This document shows, in pieces, positions 52,336 through 62,187 of a DNA stretch of 64,000 nucleotides. Made by a program: the position numbers and the translations under genes. The notes under the pieces were generated by a model that saw only the letters and a program-made list of their open reading frames with translations, ran no database searches and was not told the origin of the DNA. How positions within the stretch are numbered: position 1 is the first letter of the stretch; every line of letters starts with the position of its first letter. This DNA is from Brucellaceae bacterium (lineage in GTDB: Bacteria; Pseudomonadota; Alphaproteobacteria; Rhizobiales; Rhizobiaceae): contig JACKJV010000013.1 of NCBI GenBank assembly GCA_020637775.1, positions 27,986 through 91,985 of the forward strand, written 5' to 3'.

Positions 52336-53280
52336 TCAGGCGCGGGGATGGAACGTGTCGTAGATGTCCAGCAGGCGGTCGGCATCGACACCTGTATAGA
52401 CCTGCGTGGTGGAAAGGCTGGCATGGCCGAGCAGTTCCTGGATGGCGCGCAGGTCTCCGCCACGGCCCAGAAGGTGGGTCGCAAAGGAATGGCGAAGCGC
52501 ATGCGGCGTCGCGCTGTCGGGCAGATCGAGCGCGGCGCGCAGCCTTGCCATGTCGCGTTGCAGGACGGCAGGATTGAGCTTGCCGCCGCGCGCGCCGCGA
52601 AACAGCGGCGTTCCGGGTGCCAGATCCCAGGGGCAGAGGCCGCGATAGGCGGAGACTGCGTCCAGAACCGCCGGCAAAAGCGGTACAAGCCGGGTCTTGC
52701 CACCCTTGCCCGTGACCCGCAAACCGGTCTGCGAGGGGTCACGCAAATCCTCGCCATCAAGCGCCAGTGCCTCCGAAATGCGCAATCCGCAGCCATAGAG
52801 GAGCGACAGGACAGCCGCATTGCGCGCGGCGATCCACGGTTCCTCGTGCAATTGTTCGGACGCGTCGACGACGCGCAACGCATCGGAGGCGGTGATGGGG
52901 CGCGGCAGCGACCTGGGTTGGCGCGGCGCGCGCACCGCTTTCGCGCCGGCGGCATTGGCAAGACCACGTTTTTCCAGGTAACGCAGAAAAGCGCGCAGAC
53001 CCGCGAGATTGCGCCCTGTGGTGCGGGCTCCGGCACCGGATGAACGGCGTGCGGCAAGAAAGGCACGCAGATCCGCCGGTTTCAGCGCGGCAATATCCGC
53101 GCGTGCCGCCGGACGGCCCAGATGACGGGTGAGAAAGGCAAGGAACTGGCGCGTATCCCGCTCATAGGCTTCGACGGTGAGAGCCGCGAGGCGGCGCGTT
53201 GCGGCCAGGTCGGCCAGCCATTGGCGGCGAAGCTGAAGCACATCCTGGGTCGCGATGACGAGCAATTCGGGTTTGGCCAT
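52336..53280 (-). CDS. xerC: tyrosine recombinase XerC-like
   Basis: A 314-residue site-specific recombinase acting at dif to resolve chromosome dimers. An N-terminal SAM-like core-binding domain (about 20-115) precedes the catalytic domain with Arg in CGLRISEAL, Lys in TGKGGKTRLVP, HALRHSFATHLL, and LGHASLSTTQVYTGV holding the nucleophile Tyr. XerC versus XerD is assigned by context (housekeeping position) and is not certain. ATG at 53280; a GTG at 53301 is also open. Confidence 0.88.
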   Translation of the reverse strand: MAKPELLVIATQDVLQLRRQWLADLAATRRLAALTVEAYERDTRQFLAFLTRHLGRPAARADIAALKPADLRAFLAARRSSGAGARTTGRNLAGLRAFLRYLEKRGLANAAGAKAVRAPRQPRSLPRPITASDALRVVDASEQLHEEPWIAARNAAVLSLLYGCGLRISEALALDGEDLRDPSQTGLRVTGKGGKTRLVPLLPAVLDAVSAYRGLCPWDLAPGTPLFRGARGGKLNPAVLQRDMARLRAALDLPDSATPHALRHSFATHLLGRGGDLRAIQELLGHASLSTTQVYTGVDADRLLDIYDTFHPRA

Positions 53281-53348
53281 GGCCCCAGATTGCACGGCCA
53301 CGGTTAGCGAATGCTTGATTTGCCTGCCAAAGCGCGTAATCAGGCGGC

Positions 53349-53903
53349 ATGGACGAAACAGGAAAAGACGTACGCATGGCCGTGATCGGCGCCCCGCATG
53401 GCGTGCGCGGCGCGTTGCGGGTGAAGAGCTTCACCGGCGATCCGCTGGCCTTTGGCGATTACGGCCCGCTGCATGACGCAGACGGCCGCACCTACGCGGT
53501 GCTCGACGTGCGCCCGGCCAAGACAGTGGTCGTGGCGCGGTTCGAGGGCGTGACCACGCGCGAACAGGCCGAGGCGCTGAACGGCGTGGAATTGTTCATC
53601 GCCCGCGATGCGCTGCCCGACGAGGAACTGGAGGACGATGAGTTCTTCCATGCCGACCTGGTCGGGCTGGAGGTTCGCGACATCGAGGGCAATCGGCTGG
53701 GCAAGGTCACCGCAATGCATGACTTCGGCGGCGGCGACCTGATGGAAATCACGCTTGGCGGACGCAAGGGCGTGCTCGTTCCCTTCACCCTGGCGGCCGT
53801 TCCGGTGGTCGATGTGGCGGGCGGACATGTCACCGTCGAGCCGCTTGCGGCCGGTCTGGTGGAGACAGATGACGAGGATGGCGCACCGGAGCCGGAGGCA
53901 TGA
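53349..53903 (+). CDS. rimM: 16S rRNA processing protein RimM
   Basis: A 184-residue ribosome maturation factor that binds S19 and the 30S head. N-terminal RimM barrel ([20 protein letters not shown]) and a C-terminal PRC barrel with GGGDLMEI and [14 protein letters not shown]. An acidic tail ends the protein. It overlaps trmD by 4 bases (ATGA). Confidence 0.95.
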   Translation: MDETGKDVRMAVIGAPHGVRGALRVKSFTGDPLAFGDYGPLHDADGRTYAVLDVRPAKTVVVARFEGVTTREQAEALNGVELFIARDALPDEELEDDEFFHADLVGLEVRDIEGNRLGKVTAMHDFGGGDLMEITLGGRKGVLVPFTLAAVPVVDVAGGHVTVEPLAAGLVETDDEDGAPEPEA

Positions 53904-54592
53904 CCTTCCGCGCCACGGTGCTGACGCTCTATCCCGACATGTTTCCCGGCACGCTGGGCATGGCCCTTGCCGGCAAGGCGCTGGAAAACGGAGCATGGAC
54001 GCTGGAGACGGTGCAAATCCGCGACTTTGCAACGGACAAGCACCGTTCGGTGGACGACACGCCGGCCGGCGGCGGCGCCGGCATGGTGCTGAGGCCGGAT
54101 GTGCTGGCCAGTGCCATCGATGCGGCCTCGCCGGAGGACGATCCCAGACCGCGCCTCCTCATGAGCCCGCGGGGGCGGCCGCTGACGCAGGCACGGGTGC
54201 GCGACCTGGCGCGCGGGCCCGGCGCGTTGATCGTCTGCGGGCGGTTCGAAGGCGTGGATGAACGCGTGATCGCTGCGCGCGGGCTGGAGGAGGTTTCCAT
54301 CGGCGATTACATCCTGTCGGGCGGCGAAGTGGCTGCCCAGGTGCTGCTCGATGCGGTCGTTCGCCTGTTGCCCGGCGTCATGGGCAATGCGCAATCGGGC
54401 GAGACGGAGAGTTTCGAGACCGGGCTGCTTGAGCACCCGCATTATACCCGGCCGGCCGAATGGGAAGGCCGCACCATTCCCGACGTCCTGACCTCCGGCA
54501 ATCATGCAAAGATCGAGGCCTGGCGGCGCGAACAGGCCGAAAGGCTGACGGCCGCCCGCCGGCCGGACCTGCTTCAGCCGCGCACGAAATAG
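53900..54592 (+). CDS. trmD: tRNA (guanine37-N1)-methyltransferase
   Basis: A 230-residue SPOUT methyltransferase making m1G37 in tRNA. Conserved blocks: [37 protein letters not shown] and the knot [11 protein letters not shown], followed by [13 protein letters not shown]. Normal length. The rimM-trmD-rplS order is conserved, but here a TSUP gene on the other strand separates trmD from rplS. Confidence 0.97.
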   Translation: MTFRATVLTLYPDMFPGTLGMALAGKALENGAWTLETVQIRDFATDKHRSVDDTPAGGGAGMVLRPDVLASAIDAASPEDDPRPRLLMSPRGRPLTQARVRDLARGPGALIVCGRFEGVDERVIAARGLEEVSIGDYILSGGEVAAQVLLDAVVRLLPGVMGNAQSGETESFETGLLEHPHYTRPAEWEGRTIPDVLTSGNHAKIEAWRREQAERLTAARRPDLLQPRTK

Positions 54593-55320
54593 TAGCCCGC
54601 CAGGAACAGGCCGATGGCGATGACCAGCCAGCGCAACACGCCTTGCGGCACCCGCCTGGCGAACCAGACGCCCATCCAGCCGCCAAGACCCGCGCCCGGC
54701 AGCATGACCAGGCCGTGCTTCCACGAGATCGCGCCGCCAGCCGTGAAGACGAGGATGGCCACCGCGGCAATGACGATGGAGAGCCCGTTCTTGATGGCGT
54801 TCAGGCGGTGATAATCGCCGCCGGTCGCAAGGCTCAGGGATGCCAGCATCATCACGCCCATGCCGGCGCCGAAGAAACCGCCATAGATGGAGGTGACGAA
54901 TTGCAGGGCATTGCCCCTGAGCGAGTTGGGCGGATGCTCGCCGGAGGCCCTCGGCTTCAGGTAGGGGCCGGCCGCGAAAAGCGCGGTGGCGGCTATCAGT
55001 AGCCAGGGCACGAGGCTGGAAAAGGCCGGGTTTGACAGCGACAGCAGCCAGAGCGCACCGCCAAGGGAACCGAACAGGGAAATGGCGGACAGGACGGCGA
55101 CCGCCTTCCACTCCCTCCTGATCTCGCTCCAATAGGCCAGTGCCGACGTGATATAGCCGGGAAACTGAACGATGGAAGACGTGGCATTGGCGGAGATCGG
55201 CGGGACGCCGGCCAGCGTCATCGCACCGAAGGTGAGAAACGTGCCGCCGCCGGCAATGGCGTTGATCATGCCGGAAAACAGGCCGGCGAGAAAAAGGAGA
55301 AGTGCTGTCGTGATCGTCAT
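54574..55320 (-). CDS. TSUP family transporter (TauE/SafE)
   Basis: A 248-residue membrane protein with about eight hydrophobic segments and two family repeats; the N-terminal [20 protein letters not shown] is the TauE/SafE signature. Members move sulfite, sulfoacetate or other organosulfur anions; the substrate is unknown. It overlaps the 3' end of trmD by 19 bases, convergently, and interrupts the usual rimM-trmD-rplS block. Confidence 0.92.
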   Translation of the reverse strand: MTITTALLLFLAGLFSGMINAIAGGGTFLTFGAMTLAGVPPISANATSSIVQFPGYITSALAYWSEIRREWKAVAVLSAISLFGSLGGALWLLSLSNPAFSSLVPWLLIAATALFAAGPYLKPRASGEHPPNSLRGNALQFVTSIYGGFFGAGMGVMMLASLSLATGGDYHRLNAIKNGLSIVIAAVAILVFTAGGAISWKHGLVMLPGAGLGGWMGVWFARRVPQGVLRWLVIAIGLFLAGYYFVRG

Positions 55321-55574
55321 GGCGCTTCCCTAGCCGGAAATCCGTTGCGATGGCACGAAAATTCGGCGTTGAAGCACTTTTTTCGCGGCAGGCCGTGACA
55401 AGTTGCGCGCAAGCGTGTAAGAGCGCGCCCGAAGTCCGGGCATGATCGGGCTTCCTCGCAAGCAACAGTTCATGTGAATTCGCCATGCCGGTCTTCGCGT
55501 CCGGCCCTTTGTCGCGGTCAGACAGACTTCGGAAGGTGGCGCTCTGACGTGCCCAAGAACAAGAGGACAGGACG

Positions 55575-56102
55575 ATGGATCTCATTCGTCAGCTCGAGGC
55601 CGAACAGGCCGCCAAGATCGAAGCCCAGCGCAAGCTGCCCGAATTCTCGCCCGGCGATACGCTGCGTGTGCAGGTGCGCGTGACGGAAGGCAAGCGCACC
55701 CGTCTGCAGGCCTATGAAGGCGTTTGCATCGCCCGCTCCGGCTCGGGCCTGCACGAGAACTTCACGGTTCGCAAGATTTCCTACGGTGAAGGCGTCGAGC
55801 GCGTGTTCCCGGTCTACTCGCCGCTGGTCGAGGCGGTGGAAGTGGTCCGTCGCGGCAAGGTGCGCCGCGCCAAGCTCTATTACATGCGCGACCGCCGCGG
55901 CAAATCGGCCCGCATCACCGAGAACACCAATGCCCGTTCGCGCAAGCTGAACGAAGCCGAGCGCAAGGCGCAGGCCGAGGAACGCGCCCGCGTCGAGGCC
56001 GAGAAGATTGCCGCCGCCGAGGCGCTGGCTGCCGAGAAGGCCGCGGCCGAGGCTGCGGAAGCCGCTGCCGCCGAGCAGAACGCGGAAGCCAAGGGCGAGT
56101 AA
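55575..56102 (+). CDS. rplS: 50S ribosomal protein L19 with long C-terminal extension
   Basis: A 175-residue protein. Residues 1-120 are ordinary L19 ([50 protein letters not shown]). The last about 55 residues are an Ala/Glu/Lys-rich helix, [18 protein letters not shown] then [18 protein letters not shown], which bacterial L19 usually lacks. Such tails are seen in some Hyphomicrobiales. The 254-bp leader upstream (55321-55574) shows no gene. Confidence 0.97.
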   Translation: MDLIRQLEAEQAAKIEAQRKLPEFSPGDTLRVQVRVTEGKRTRLQAYEGVCIARSGSGLHENFTVRKISYGEGVERVFPVYSPLVEAVEVVRRGKVRRAKLYYMRDRRGKSARITENTNARSRKLNEAERKAQAEERARVEAEKIAAAEALAAEKAAAEAAEAAAAEQNAEAKGE

Positions 56103-56127
56103 GCCTTTCGCTACAGCAAGCCTTTCG

Positions 56128-56165
56128 AAAAGGCGCGGTCCGTTCCGGCGGGCCGCGCCTTTTTC
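56128..56165. terminator. terminator between rplS and the DUF418 gene
   Basis: AAAAGGCGCGG and CCGCGCCTTTT form an 11-bp stem with A and T runs on either side, so it can work in both directions. Confidence 0.85.
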
Positions 56166-56175
56166 ATGCTCCGGG

Positions 56176-57540
56176 TCAGGCCGATGCGTCTTCGCGGCCA
56201 TGGGTGATGCGGCGCAGAAGGCGCTCAAGCGGTCCCTGGCCGAAGCGCTTCACATAGAGGGGCGCGGCAAGAAGCTGGACGAGCGTCATGGCGAGCGCGA
56301 TGCCTGCGATCTCGATATGTTCGAGGCGGCCGAAAAGTCCGAAGCCGAAGCCGAAGAAAAGCGTCATGCATGCCGCGGACTGGCCGATATAGAGGGTCAG
56401 CGCGAGGCGGCCGCAGGCTTCCAGCCGGTCGGTCAGCCAGCGGGCGCGTCCCCAGGCCATCAACAGCGCCAGAAGCGAAAAGAAGCCGAAGACGAAACAG
56501 AGCCGGCGGATGTCATAGACATAGGGCAGCAGTCCGTCGGAGAGCATGGCGGCGGTCGATCCGTCGGCGAAGCGGCTGCCGGTGAACCAGCCGATCGCCG
56601 TGCCCGCGACAAGGCCGCCGAGCGCCAGGCGCCGGTAGGCCGAAAGGCTCCATCCACCGGTCAGGAAGCCGCTTTTGAGAAGCGCCATGCCAATCAGCAT
56701 GAAGGTATAGACGTCGAGGACATGGTGCTTCACGACTTCCGAGGTCTGTTCCTGGAATGAAACGGGTGCCAGCGAAAGCACATTGTCGAGATAGCCCTGC
56801 TGGCGCTCGATGATCTCGCTCTCGATGCTTTCCATGATCCGGCGCATTTCGTCGCCGTCATCTTCGCCGGGTGCGGCCGCATCGCCGGCGGTCGTCGCAA
56901 TGCCTTGGGTCGTGCCGCTGTCGATCCCGGATGGATCGATCTGCTCCCGCAGCGGTTGGCCGGCGCGGTTCTCGATCACCTCGTCGCGGCTGAACGTGTC
57001 ACGCATTTCCACGCGCTGCTCCATCAGCGGCGATATTTCCGCGCCGCCCTGAATGGCGGACATCGCCATCATCAGCGCCGCGGCGATCCACAGGCGGCGG
57101 GGTGACCATTTGCGCACCGGAAACAGGAACAGGCCGAACAGGCCGTAGAGATAAAGGATGTCGTAAGGCCAGAGCAGGAGATAGGCGTGGATGACGCCGA
57201 AGGCGATGAGCGCCATCTGCCGCCTGTACCAGGGATCGAGCGCGGCAAGCCCGGTGCCGGCGGATTCCGCACGGGTCAGCAGGATGAGCGCCGTGGCGCC
57301 GAAGAGGATGGAGATCATGCCGCGCATGACGCCATCCACGGCAATGCCGACCAGGCGCCAGATCTCGACATTGGGGTCGATGACGCCCCACATGGTTTCG
57401 CCCCACATGCCGGGAATGCCCATGGCATCCAGCGGCAGGGCGAAGATGAAAATGTTGAGCCAGAGAATGCCGAGAATGGCGAAGCCGCGGCCGGCATCCA
57501 TGAGGGCGTGGCGTCCGTGGGCGAAGGGCGTGGGGATCAT
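56176..57540 (-). CDS. DUF418 membrane protein
   Basis: A 454-residue membrane protein. The N-terminus RGFAILGILWLNIFIFAL is typical of the DUF405/DUF418 (YeiB) family, related to acyltransferase-3 topology. An acidic, poorly conserved insert lies at about residues 195-255, after which the DUF418 domain follows (SGFLTGGWSLSAYRRLAL through LTLYIGQSAACM). About ten hydrophobic segments. Function unknown. The start at 57540 (MIPTPFAHGRHALMDAGR) is chosen on homology; the frame opens 25 codons earlier. Confidence 0.9.
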   Translation of the reverse strand: MIPTPFAHGRHALMDAGRGFAILGILWLNIFIFALPLDAMGIPGMWGETMWGVIDPNVEIWRLVGIAVDGVMRGMISILFGATALILLTRAESAGTGLAALDPWYRRQMALIAFGVIHAYLLLWPYDILYLYGLFGLFLFPVRKWSPRRLWIAAALMMAMSAIQGGAEISPLMEQRVEMRDTFSRDEVIENRAGQPLREQIDPSGIDSGTTQGIATTAGDAAAPGEDDGDEMRRIMESIESEIIERQQGYLDNVLSLAPVSFQEQTSEVVKHHVLDVYTFMLIGMALLKSGFLTGGWSLSAYRRLALGGLVAGTAIGWFTGSRFADGSTAAMLSDGLLPYVYDIRRLCFVFGFFSLLALLMAWGRARWLTDRLEACGRLALTLYIGQSAACMTLFFGFGFGLFGRLEHIEIAGIALAMTLVQLLAAPLYVKRFGQGPLERLLRRITHGREDASA

Positions 57541-57739
57541 GCGGTGGGTCCGATGGCCGGAAAGGCGCGGGAGCGCGCCGGAGCGGCGGTTACGCCTGGC
57601 CGCGGCAATTTGCAATCGGTATTTGCTGCAGGGCTTGCCAGGTCAGCTTGATCCTTGACGCTGTCCATGCTGCCAGTCCATATGACAGCCAAGGGAAAAA
57701 GGGCCGAAATCCGGGCCCCGATCAATGAGGACTTTCGCC

Positions 57740-59149
57740 ATGACTGCACCGCGCACCCTCTATGACAAGATTTTCGACGATCATGTCGTTGACCGCCAGG
57801 AGGACGGCACCTGCCTGCTCTATATCGACCGGCACCTGGTTCACGAGGTGACCAGCCCGCAGGCCTTCGAGGGGCTGCGCATGGCCGGCCGCAAGGTGCG
57901 GCACCCTGAAAAGACGCTTGCCGTGGTAGATCACAACGTGCCCACCACGCCCGACCGGAAGACCGGCATCAAGAACGAGGAAAGCCGCATCCAGGTGGAA
58001 GCGCTGGCGAAGAATGCCGGCGACTTCGAGATCGAGTATTACAACGAGGCCGACAAGCGGCAGGGCATTGTCCACATTGTCGGGCCGGAACAGGGCTTCA
58101 CCCTGCCGGGCATGACGATCGTCTGCGGCGACAGCCATACATCCACACACGGCGCCTTCGGCGCGCTGGCGCATGGCATCGGCACGTCGGAAGTCGAGCA
58201 CGTGCTGGCCACGCAGACGCTGATCCAGTCCAAGGCGAAGAACATGCTGGTGCGCGTCGACGGGCAATTGCCCGAAGGCGTGACGGCAAAGGACATCATC
58301 CTCGCCATCATCGGCGAGATCGGCACGGCCGGCGGCACGGGCCACGTCATCGAGTTCGCCGGGGAGGCGATCCGTTCACTGTCCATGGAAGGGCGGATGA
58401 CGGTCTGCAACATGACCATCGAAGGCGGTGCGCGCGCCGGCCTCATCGCGCCGGACGAGACGACCTTCGCCTACATCAAGGACAAGCCGCGCGCGCCCAA
58501 GGGCAAGGCCTGGGACATGGCGCTCGACTACTGGAAGACGCTTCATACGGATGAAGGTGCGCATTTCGACAAGGTCGTCGTCCTCGATGCCGCCAACCTG
58601 CCGCCGATCGTCTCCTGGGGCTCCTCGCCGGAAGACGTGGTTTCCGTGACCGGCGTCGTGCCGAACCCGGATGACATTGCCGACGAGACCAAGCGGGCTT
58701 CCAAGAAGCGCGCGCTGGAATATATGGGCCTGACGCCTGGCACGAAGATCACGGACATCGCCATCGACCGCGTGTTCATCGGATCCTGCACCAACGGGCG
58801 GATCGAGGATCTGCGCGCGGCAGCCAGTATCGTGGAAGGCAGGACGGTGGCCGAAGGCGTCAACGCGATGGTCGTTCCGGGGTCCGGCCTGGTCAAGGAA
58901 CAGGCGGAAGCCGAGGGGCTGGACAAGATCTTCCTGGCCGCGGGTTTCGAATGGCGCGAGCCCGGATGCTCCATGTGCCTGGCCATGAATGACGACCGGC
59001 TGAAGCCCGGCGAGCGCTGCGCCTCCACCTCGAACCGCAATTTCGAGGGACGGCAGGGCTTCAAGGGCCGCACCCACCTCGTCTCTCCGACCATGGCCGC
59101 CGCAGCGGCGATCGCCGGGCATTTCGTCGATATTCGCGACTGGGCCTGA
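57740..59149 (+). CDS. leuC: 3-isopropylmalate dehydratase large subunit
   Basis: The 469-residue [4Fe-4S] large subunit of isopropylmalate isomerase in leucine biosynthesis. Cluster cysteines are in [14 protein letters not shown] and [25 protein letters not shown] and [16 protein letters not shown] are also diagnostic. The ATG at 57740 ([12 protein letters not shown]) has GAGGA 9 bases upstream; an ATG at 57725 is less likely. The small subunit leuD is not in the window. Confidence 0.97.
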   Translation: MTAPRTLYDKIFDDHVVDRQEDGTCLLYIDRHLVHEVTSPQAFEGLRMAGRKVRHPEKTLAVVDHNVPTTPDRKTGIKNEESRIQVEALAKNAGDFEIEYYNEADKRQGIVHIVGPEQGFTLPGMTIVCGDSHTSTHGAFGALAHGIGTSEVEHVLATQTLIQSKAKNMLVRVDGQLPEGVTAKDIILAIIGEIGTAGGTGHVIEFAGEAIRSLSMEGRMTVCNMTIEGGARAGLIAPDETTFAYIKDKPRAPKGKAWDMALDYWKTLHTDEGAHFDKVVVLDAANLPPIVSWGSSPEDVVSVTGVVPNPDDIADETKRASKKRALEYMGLTPGTKITDIAIDRVFIGSCTNGRIEDLRAAASIVEGRTVAEGVNAMVVPGSGLVKEQAEAEGLDKIFLAAGFEWREPGCSMCLAMNDDRLKPGERCASTSNRNFEGRQGFKGRTHLVSPTMAAAAAIAGHFVDIRDWA

Positions 59150-59195
59150 TGGCCGGGGCGGGCCGACAGCCCGCGTTCCCGCCGGTTCCCCATGC

Positions 59196-59232
59196 AATGG
59201 CCCGCGCTGCCTGCGCGGGCCATTTCCTTTTG
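59196..59232 (+). terminator. rho-independent terminator after leuC
   Basis: AATGGCCCGCGC and GCGCGGGCCATT make a perfect 12-bp stem over TGCCT, followed by a T-rich tail. Confidence 0.85.
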
Positions 59233-59410
59233 CGGTGAGCGCCATGCGAGGCAGCCGGTCACAGGGCAGCGATTGCACCGGATTCTCCGGCTTCACATAA
59301 CCAATCCCTAACGCATGCCTGCTATTGATCGACAAAACAGGGCAGGGAGAGGGCAGCGTGGCTGCAACCGTTGAAAGACAGGCATCCGGGCTGCCGTCAG
59401 GGGCAAGGTG

Positions 59411-60562
59411 ATGGGCGGTTATCTTCTGTTTCTCAACAGCGCCATTGCCTCGATGGTCTTCGCGGTTCTGGTCGCTTCCTGGTGGCACGGGCGCCGGCCC
59501 GAGGCGCTCCTGCTGATCATCGCGAGCGCGCTGGCGGTCGTCTCGGGCTGTTTCGAGGCATCGCTGCTCTGGTTCGACAATGCCCATCTGCCGCGCTTCA
59601 TGCTGTTCGCCACGCATCTGGGCGGATTGATGTTCCTGTCGGCCGGGGTCGCGGCCTATCTTTGCGTGCCGTTCAACTGGCGCATCGTCTCGGTCTTCTA
59701 CATCGCGGCACTGATCGTGAACCTTCTGATCATCGACCTGGACCGCGAATCGCTCTTCCGCCAGACCGTCTATCAGGCGCCCTACATGCTGATGGCGATG
59801 ACGGGAGCGGTGCTGGCGTGGCTGCACGGGCGGACCGCGCCGGACCGCGCCTTTGCCGTCGCCCTGACGCTGTTTGCCCTGCAATATGCCGTACGGCCCG
59901 GCCTTGGCATGTTCACCGGCGGTGTCGGCGCCTCGCCGTCGCATTTCCTGGCAACCAGCTATGGCGCCTTGATCCTGTTCATCCAGGCCACGACCGGCCT
60001 CCTGCTTGCCGGCATGATGATCTGGCTGATGGGCGCGAGGCTGCTGCATGACATCCGCAGCCGCTACGCCGTGGATCCGGAAACGGGTTTCATGTCGCGG
60101 GCCGGAGTGGAGGAAAAGCTGGCTGCCATCAGCGGTGCGGGCGAGGCGGTGGCGCTGGCGCTCATCGAGCCGGTGATCAAGGGCGCCTATACCGGTTTCG
60201 AGGGCGAGCAGAGGCTGAACGCCGAACTGGACAGGCTGGCAGACCTGCTGCCGGCGCATCTGAGCGAAACCATGACCGCCTTCCGTGCCGGCGATGCCCG
60301 GATCGGCATCCTGTTCCAGAACGGCAACGGCGAAGCGATCCGCCGGTGGTGCCTCGGCTTGTCCGAGGCCAGCAAGAAGGCGGATGGGGCGACGATTGCC
60401 GCCGGCGTTGCCCTGTGGCGCACCGGCGAGGCCTTCACGACCCTGCACGACCGTGCGGCCGAATCGCTCTATCATGCGCGTACGCCGGGCGGCCCTTCGG
60501 TCTGCCTGCGTGACATGAACCGCTATGTGCCGCCGGCGCCGCGTCTCGGCGCCTACGCCTGA
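59411..60562 (+). CDS. membrane protein with degenerate GGDEF domain
   Basis: A 383-residue protein with about seven membrane segments (residues 4-210), then a cytoplasmic domain starting with DPETGFMSRAGVEEKL, which matches the opening D-x-x-TG-x-x-x-R of GGDEF domains, and ending with GVALWRTGEAFTTLHDRA then LYHART, the usual GGDEF C-terminal pattern. The active loop itself is RAGDARIGILF in place of R-x-GGDEF, so cyclic-di-GMP synthesis is not expected. It may sense or bind nucleotide. GTG at 59408 is an alternative start. Confidence 0.7.
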   Translation: MGGYLLFLNSAIASMVFAVLVASWWHGRRPEALLLIIASALAVVSGCFEASLLWFDNAHLPRFMLFATHLGGLMFLSAGVAAYLCVPFNWRIVSVFYIAALIVNLLIIDLDRESLFRQTVYQAPYMLMAMTGAVLAWLHGRTAPDRAFAVALTLFALQYAVRPGLGMFTGGVGASPSHFLATSYGALILFIQATTGLLLAGMMIWLMGARLLHDIRSRYAVDPETGFMSRAGVEEKLAAISGAGEAVALALIEPVIKGAYTGFEGEQRLNAELDRLADLLPAHLSETMTAFRAGDARIGILFQNGNGEAIRRWCLGLSEASKKADGATIAAGVALWRTGEAFTTLHDRAAESLYHARTPGGPSVCLRDMNRYVPPAPRLGAYA

Positions 60563-60566
60563 AGCC

Positions 60567-60944
60567 TCAGCGGCAGCCGTTCACCAGCACAGCCACCTCA
60601 TCGCGCGACAAGCCGTACATGTAGCTGCGCCCGCGATAGACCGCCGCGCCGCCGGAACAGCGATAGGATGCTTCGGGGAACCGGTGCTGGCTCGTCGAAT
60701 AGACGGGTTCGTCGAAATAGATGACATCGGGAGCGCCCGAGACGGATGTTTCGGCCAGATCGCCCTGACCCACGACGATCCGCTTGTAACCCGAAGGGCT
60801 GATGATGACGAGGTTGCCGAAGGAATCGGAATAGGAACGCTCGCCGATACGGCCGGCCTCGGCGCCGGTGGTCGCGAGAAGCAGGCCTGACAGCATTGCT
60901 GTGCATGCCAGTGCAGAACTCAATTTACGCTTGACGGAACGCAT
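60567..60944 (-). CDS. hypothetical secreted protein, 125 aa
   Basis: A signal peptide (about residues 1-30, to GAEAGRIG) is followed by a beta-rich domain with two Cys residues (YRCSGG and the penultimate GCR). No family recognised. A perfect CtrA-type box lies 55 bases upstream of its ATG. Confidence 0.65.
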   Translation of the reverse strand: MRSVKRKLSSALACTAMLSGLLLATTGAEAGRIGERSYSDSFGNLVIISPSGYKRIVVGQGDLAETSVSGAPDVIYFDEPVYSTSQHRFPEASYRCSGGAAVYRGRSYMYGLSRDEVAVLVNGCR

Positions 60945-60998
60945 GTTGCGTCCTCCTCTTTCATCCGGGTTGCCGCAGCCTCCCCATGTTTGCGGATA

Positions 60999-61014
60999 TT
61001 AACCTTCCGTTAAC
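60999..61014. promoter_or_regulatory. perfect CtrA-type box
   Basis: TTAACCTTCCGTTAAC is TTAA-N7-TTAAC, the full consensus of the alphaproteobacterial cell-cycle regulator CtrA. It sits between the divergent secreted-protein gene (55 bases upstream of its start) and the acetyltransferase gene (about 100 bases upstream). Confidence 0.6.
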
Positions 61015-61116
61015 CTTTGTCACGGGCGAAAGTTCACCGCCGCCGGCGCAATTGACAGGCATGGTTAACTGCGGCATCCCCCGGACGAACCATCGAGAAG
61101 AGGCGACGAAACGGTC

Positions 61117-61578
61117 ATGAGCGAGCAGCACACAATCGACATCCAGATCCTGCGCCTGAAGGATGCACACGTCTTCGCGCCGCTGCTGGCCTCCTATGCA
61201 CAGGCCCTGAAACGCGGGGCGCCGCGGCGGCCGGACGAATTCTATGCAGAGCAGATCCTGCAGGACCGGACGGCCGAGGTGCTGGGTGCGCGCATTGACG
61301 GGGAACTGGTCGGCTTCCTGATGTTCTATGACGTTCCGGAGCCGGTGTCCGGCCTGCGCATGGGCGTGTGCGACCATATCTATGTCCATCACGAGCATCG
61401 CAACAAGGGCATTGCCAAGGCGCTTGTCGACGTGCTGGCCGACCAGGCGGAGGAACGGGGCTGGTCGAAGCTGCATCTGCATGCGCCGCGCCAGCCGGAA
61501 GACGGGAGAAAGCTCTATGAGCGCATCGCGGCGCCGGCGGACTGGACCAGCTATATCATCCGCTTCGACGACAAGTGA
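61117..61578 (+). CDS. GNAT family N-acetyltransferase
   Basis: A 153-residue GNAT protein. The acetyl-CoA signature is HHEHRNKGIAKALVDVL with R/Q-x-x-G-x-A as RNKGIA, preceded by MGVCDHIYVH and followed by WSKLHLHAPRQPEDGRKLYE. The substrate is unknown. Confidence 0.9.
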   Translation: MSEQHTIDIQILRLKDAHVFAPLLASYAQALKRGAPRRPDEFYAEQILQDRTAEVLGARIDGELVGFLMFYDVPEPVSGLRMGVCDHIYVHHEHRNKGIAKALVDVLADQAEERGWSKLHLHAPRQPEDGRKLYERIAAPADWTSYIIRFDDK

Positions 61579-61623
61579 CAGCAATGGCTTTTCATGTCCG
61601 CGGCGATGGACGATAACGCGCCC

Positions 61624-61950
61624 ATGAAAGCGATTCGCCTGTTTTTTCCAGTCCTCCTGGCACCCGTGCTGGCGGGTTGCGTGTCCGAGGGAGCCGCGCT
61701 GAGGCCCTTGCCGACCGACGCGCAACCGGCGCTGGCCACCTGGCGCTGCGAAGGCGGCGGAACGATGACAGTGCGCCGCGTCGGCGACGCGATCGAGGTC
61801 AGTTCACCGCGCGGCGTGGATGTCACGCTGCCGGCGTCACCGCCCGGTTCGCGGGAGCGTTACGGCGAGGGTCTTTATGCCGTCGTGTTCAACGGGCGCG
61901 AGGCGCTCTGGTTCGTGACGGGGAAGTCGCCGCTGAACTGCCGGCGCTAG
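61624..61950 (+). CDS. MliC-like lipoprotein (putative lysozyme inhibitor)
   Basis: A 108-residue lipoprotein. Lipobox LAGC with the lipidated Cys at about residue 18. The mature part has WRCEGGGTMTV near its start, then ERYGEGLYAVVFNGREALWF and a final NCRR; this Cys spacing and the R-Y-G/S plus FW-like pattern resemble the MliC/PliC inhibitors of C-type lysozyme. The match is weak by eye. The ATG at 61624 is chosen because the signal sequence starts there; the frame opens 10 codons earlier. Confidence 0.6.
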   Translation: MKAIRLFFPVLLAPVLAGCVSEGAALRPLPTDAQPALATWRCEGGGTMTVRRVGDAIEVSSPRGVDVTLPASPPGSRERYGEGLYAVVFNGREALWFVTGKSPLNCRR

Positions 61951-61994
61951 CGGCGTGACGCCTATCGCGCCCGGCTTTTCCATCAGGGAAAAAC

Positions 61995-62007
61995 TTCAAC
62001 CGATTGA
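61995..62007. promoter_or_regulatory. operator-like site upstream of sdhC
   Basis: TTCAACCGATTGA is identical to the 13-mer upstream of mdh at 40346. It contains the near-palindrome TCAACCGATTGA with central CG. The following bases also resemble the mdh site (GCTTGGCA here, GCTGGCA there). It lies 180 bases before sdhC. A CGGATATCCG palindrome is found 19 bases further on at 62026. Confidence 0.65.
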
Positions 62008-62187
62008 ACTGCTTGGCATGCCGGGCGGATATCCGTATCAGACCAATGAATCATCGCCGGATTGGGTTGCGGCCTTTGACGCGGTGCAAAAACGGGACTA
62101 GAAAGCCCGGGATCGGAGAACCTTGCCGGCCGCCGACGGGCGCCTCAGCCCGCCGCGTCTGACCGGCCCAGCCCTATGGGGGAACAC

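Noticed and set aside
52336..53280. Integrase of a mobile element
   Set aside because: The recombinase is XerC-like and lies among core genes, with no attachment repeats, tRNA or cargo next to it.
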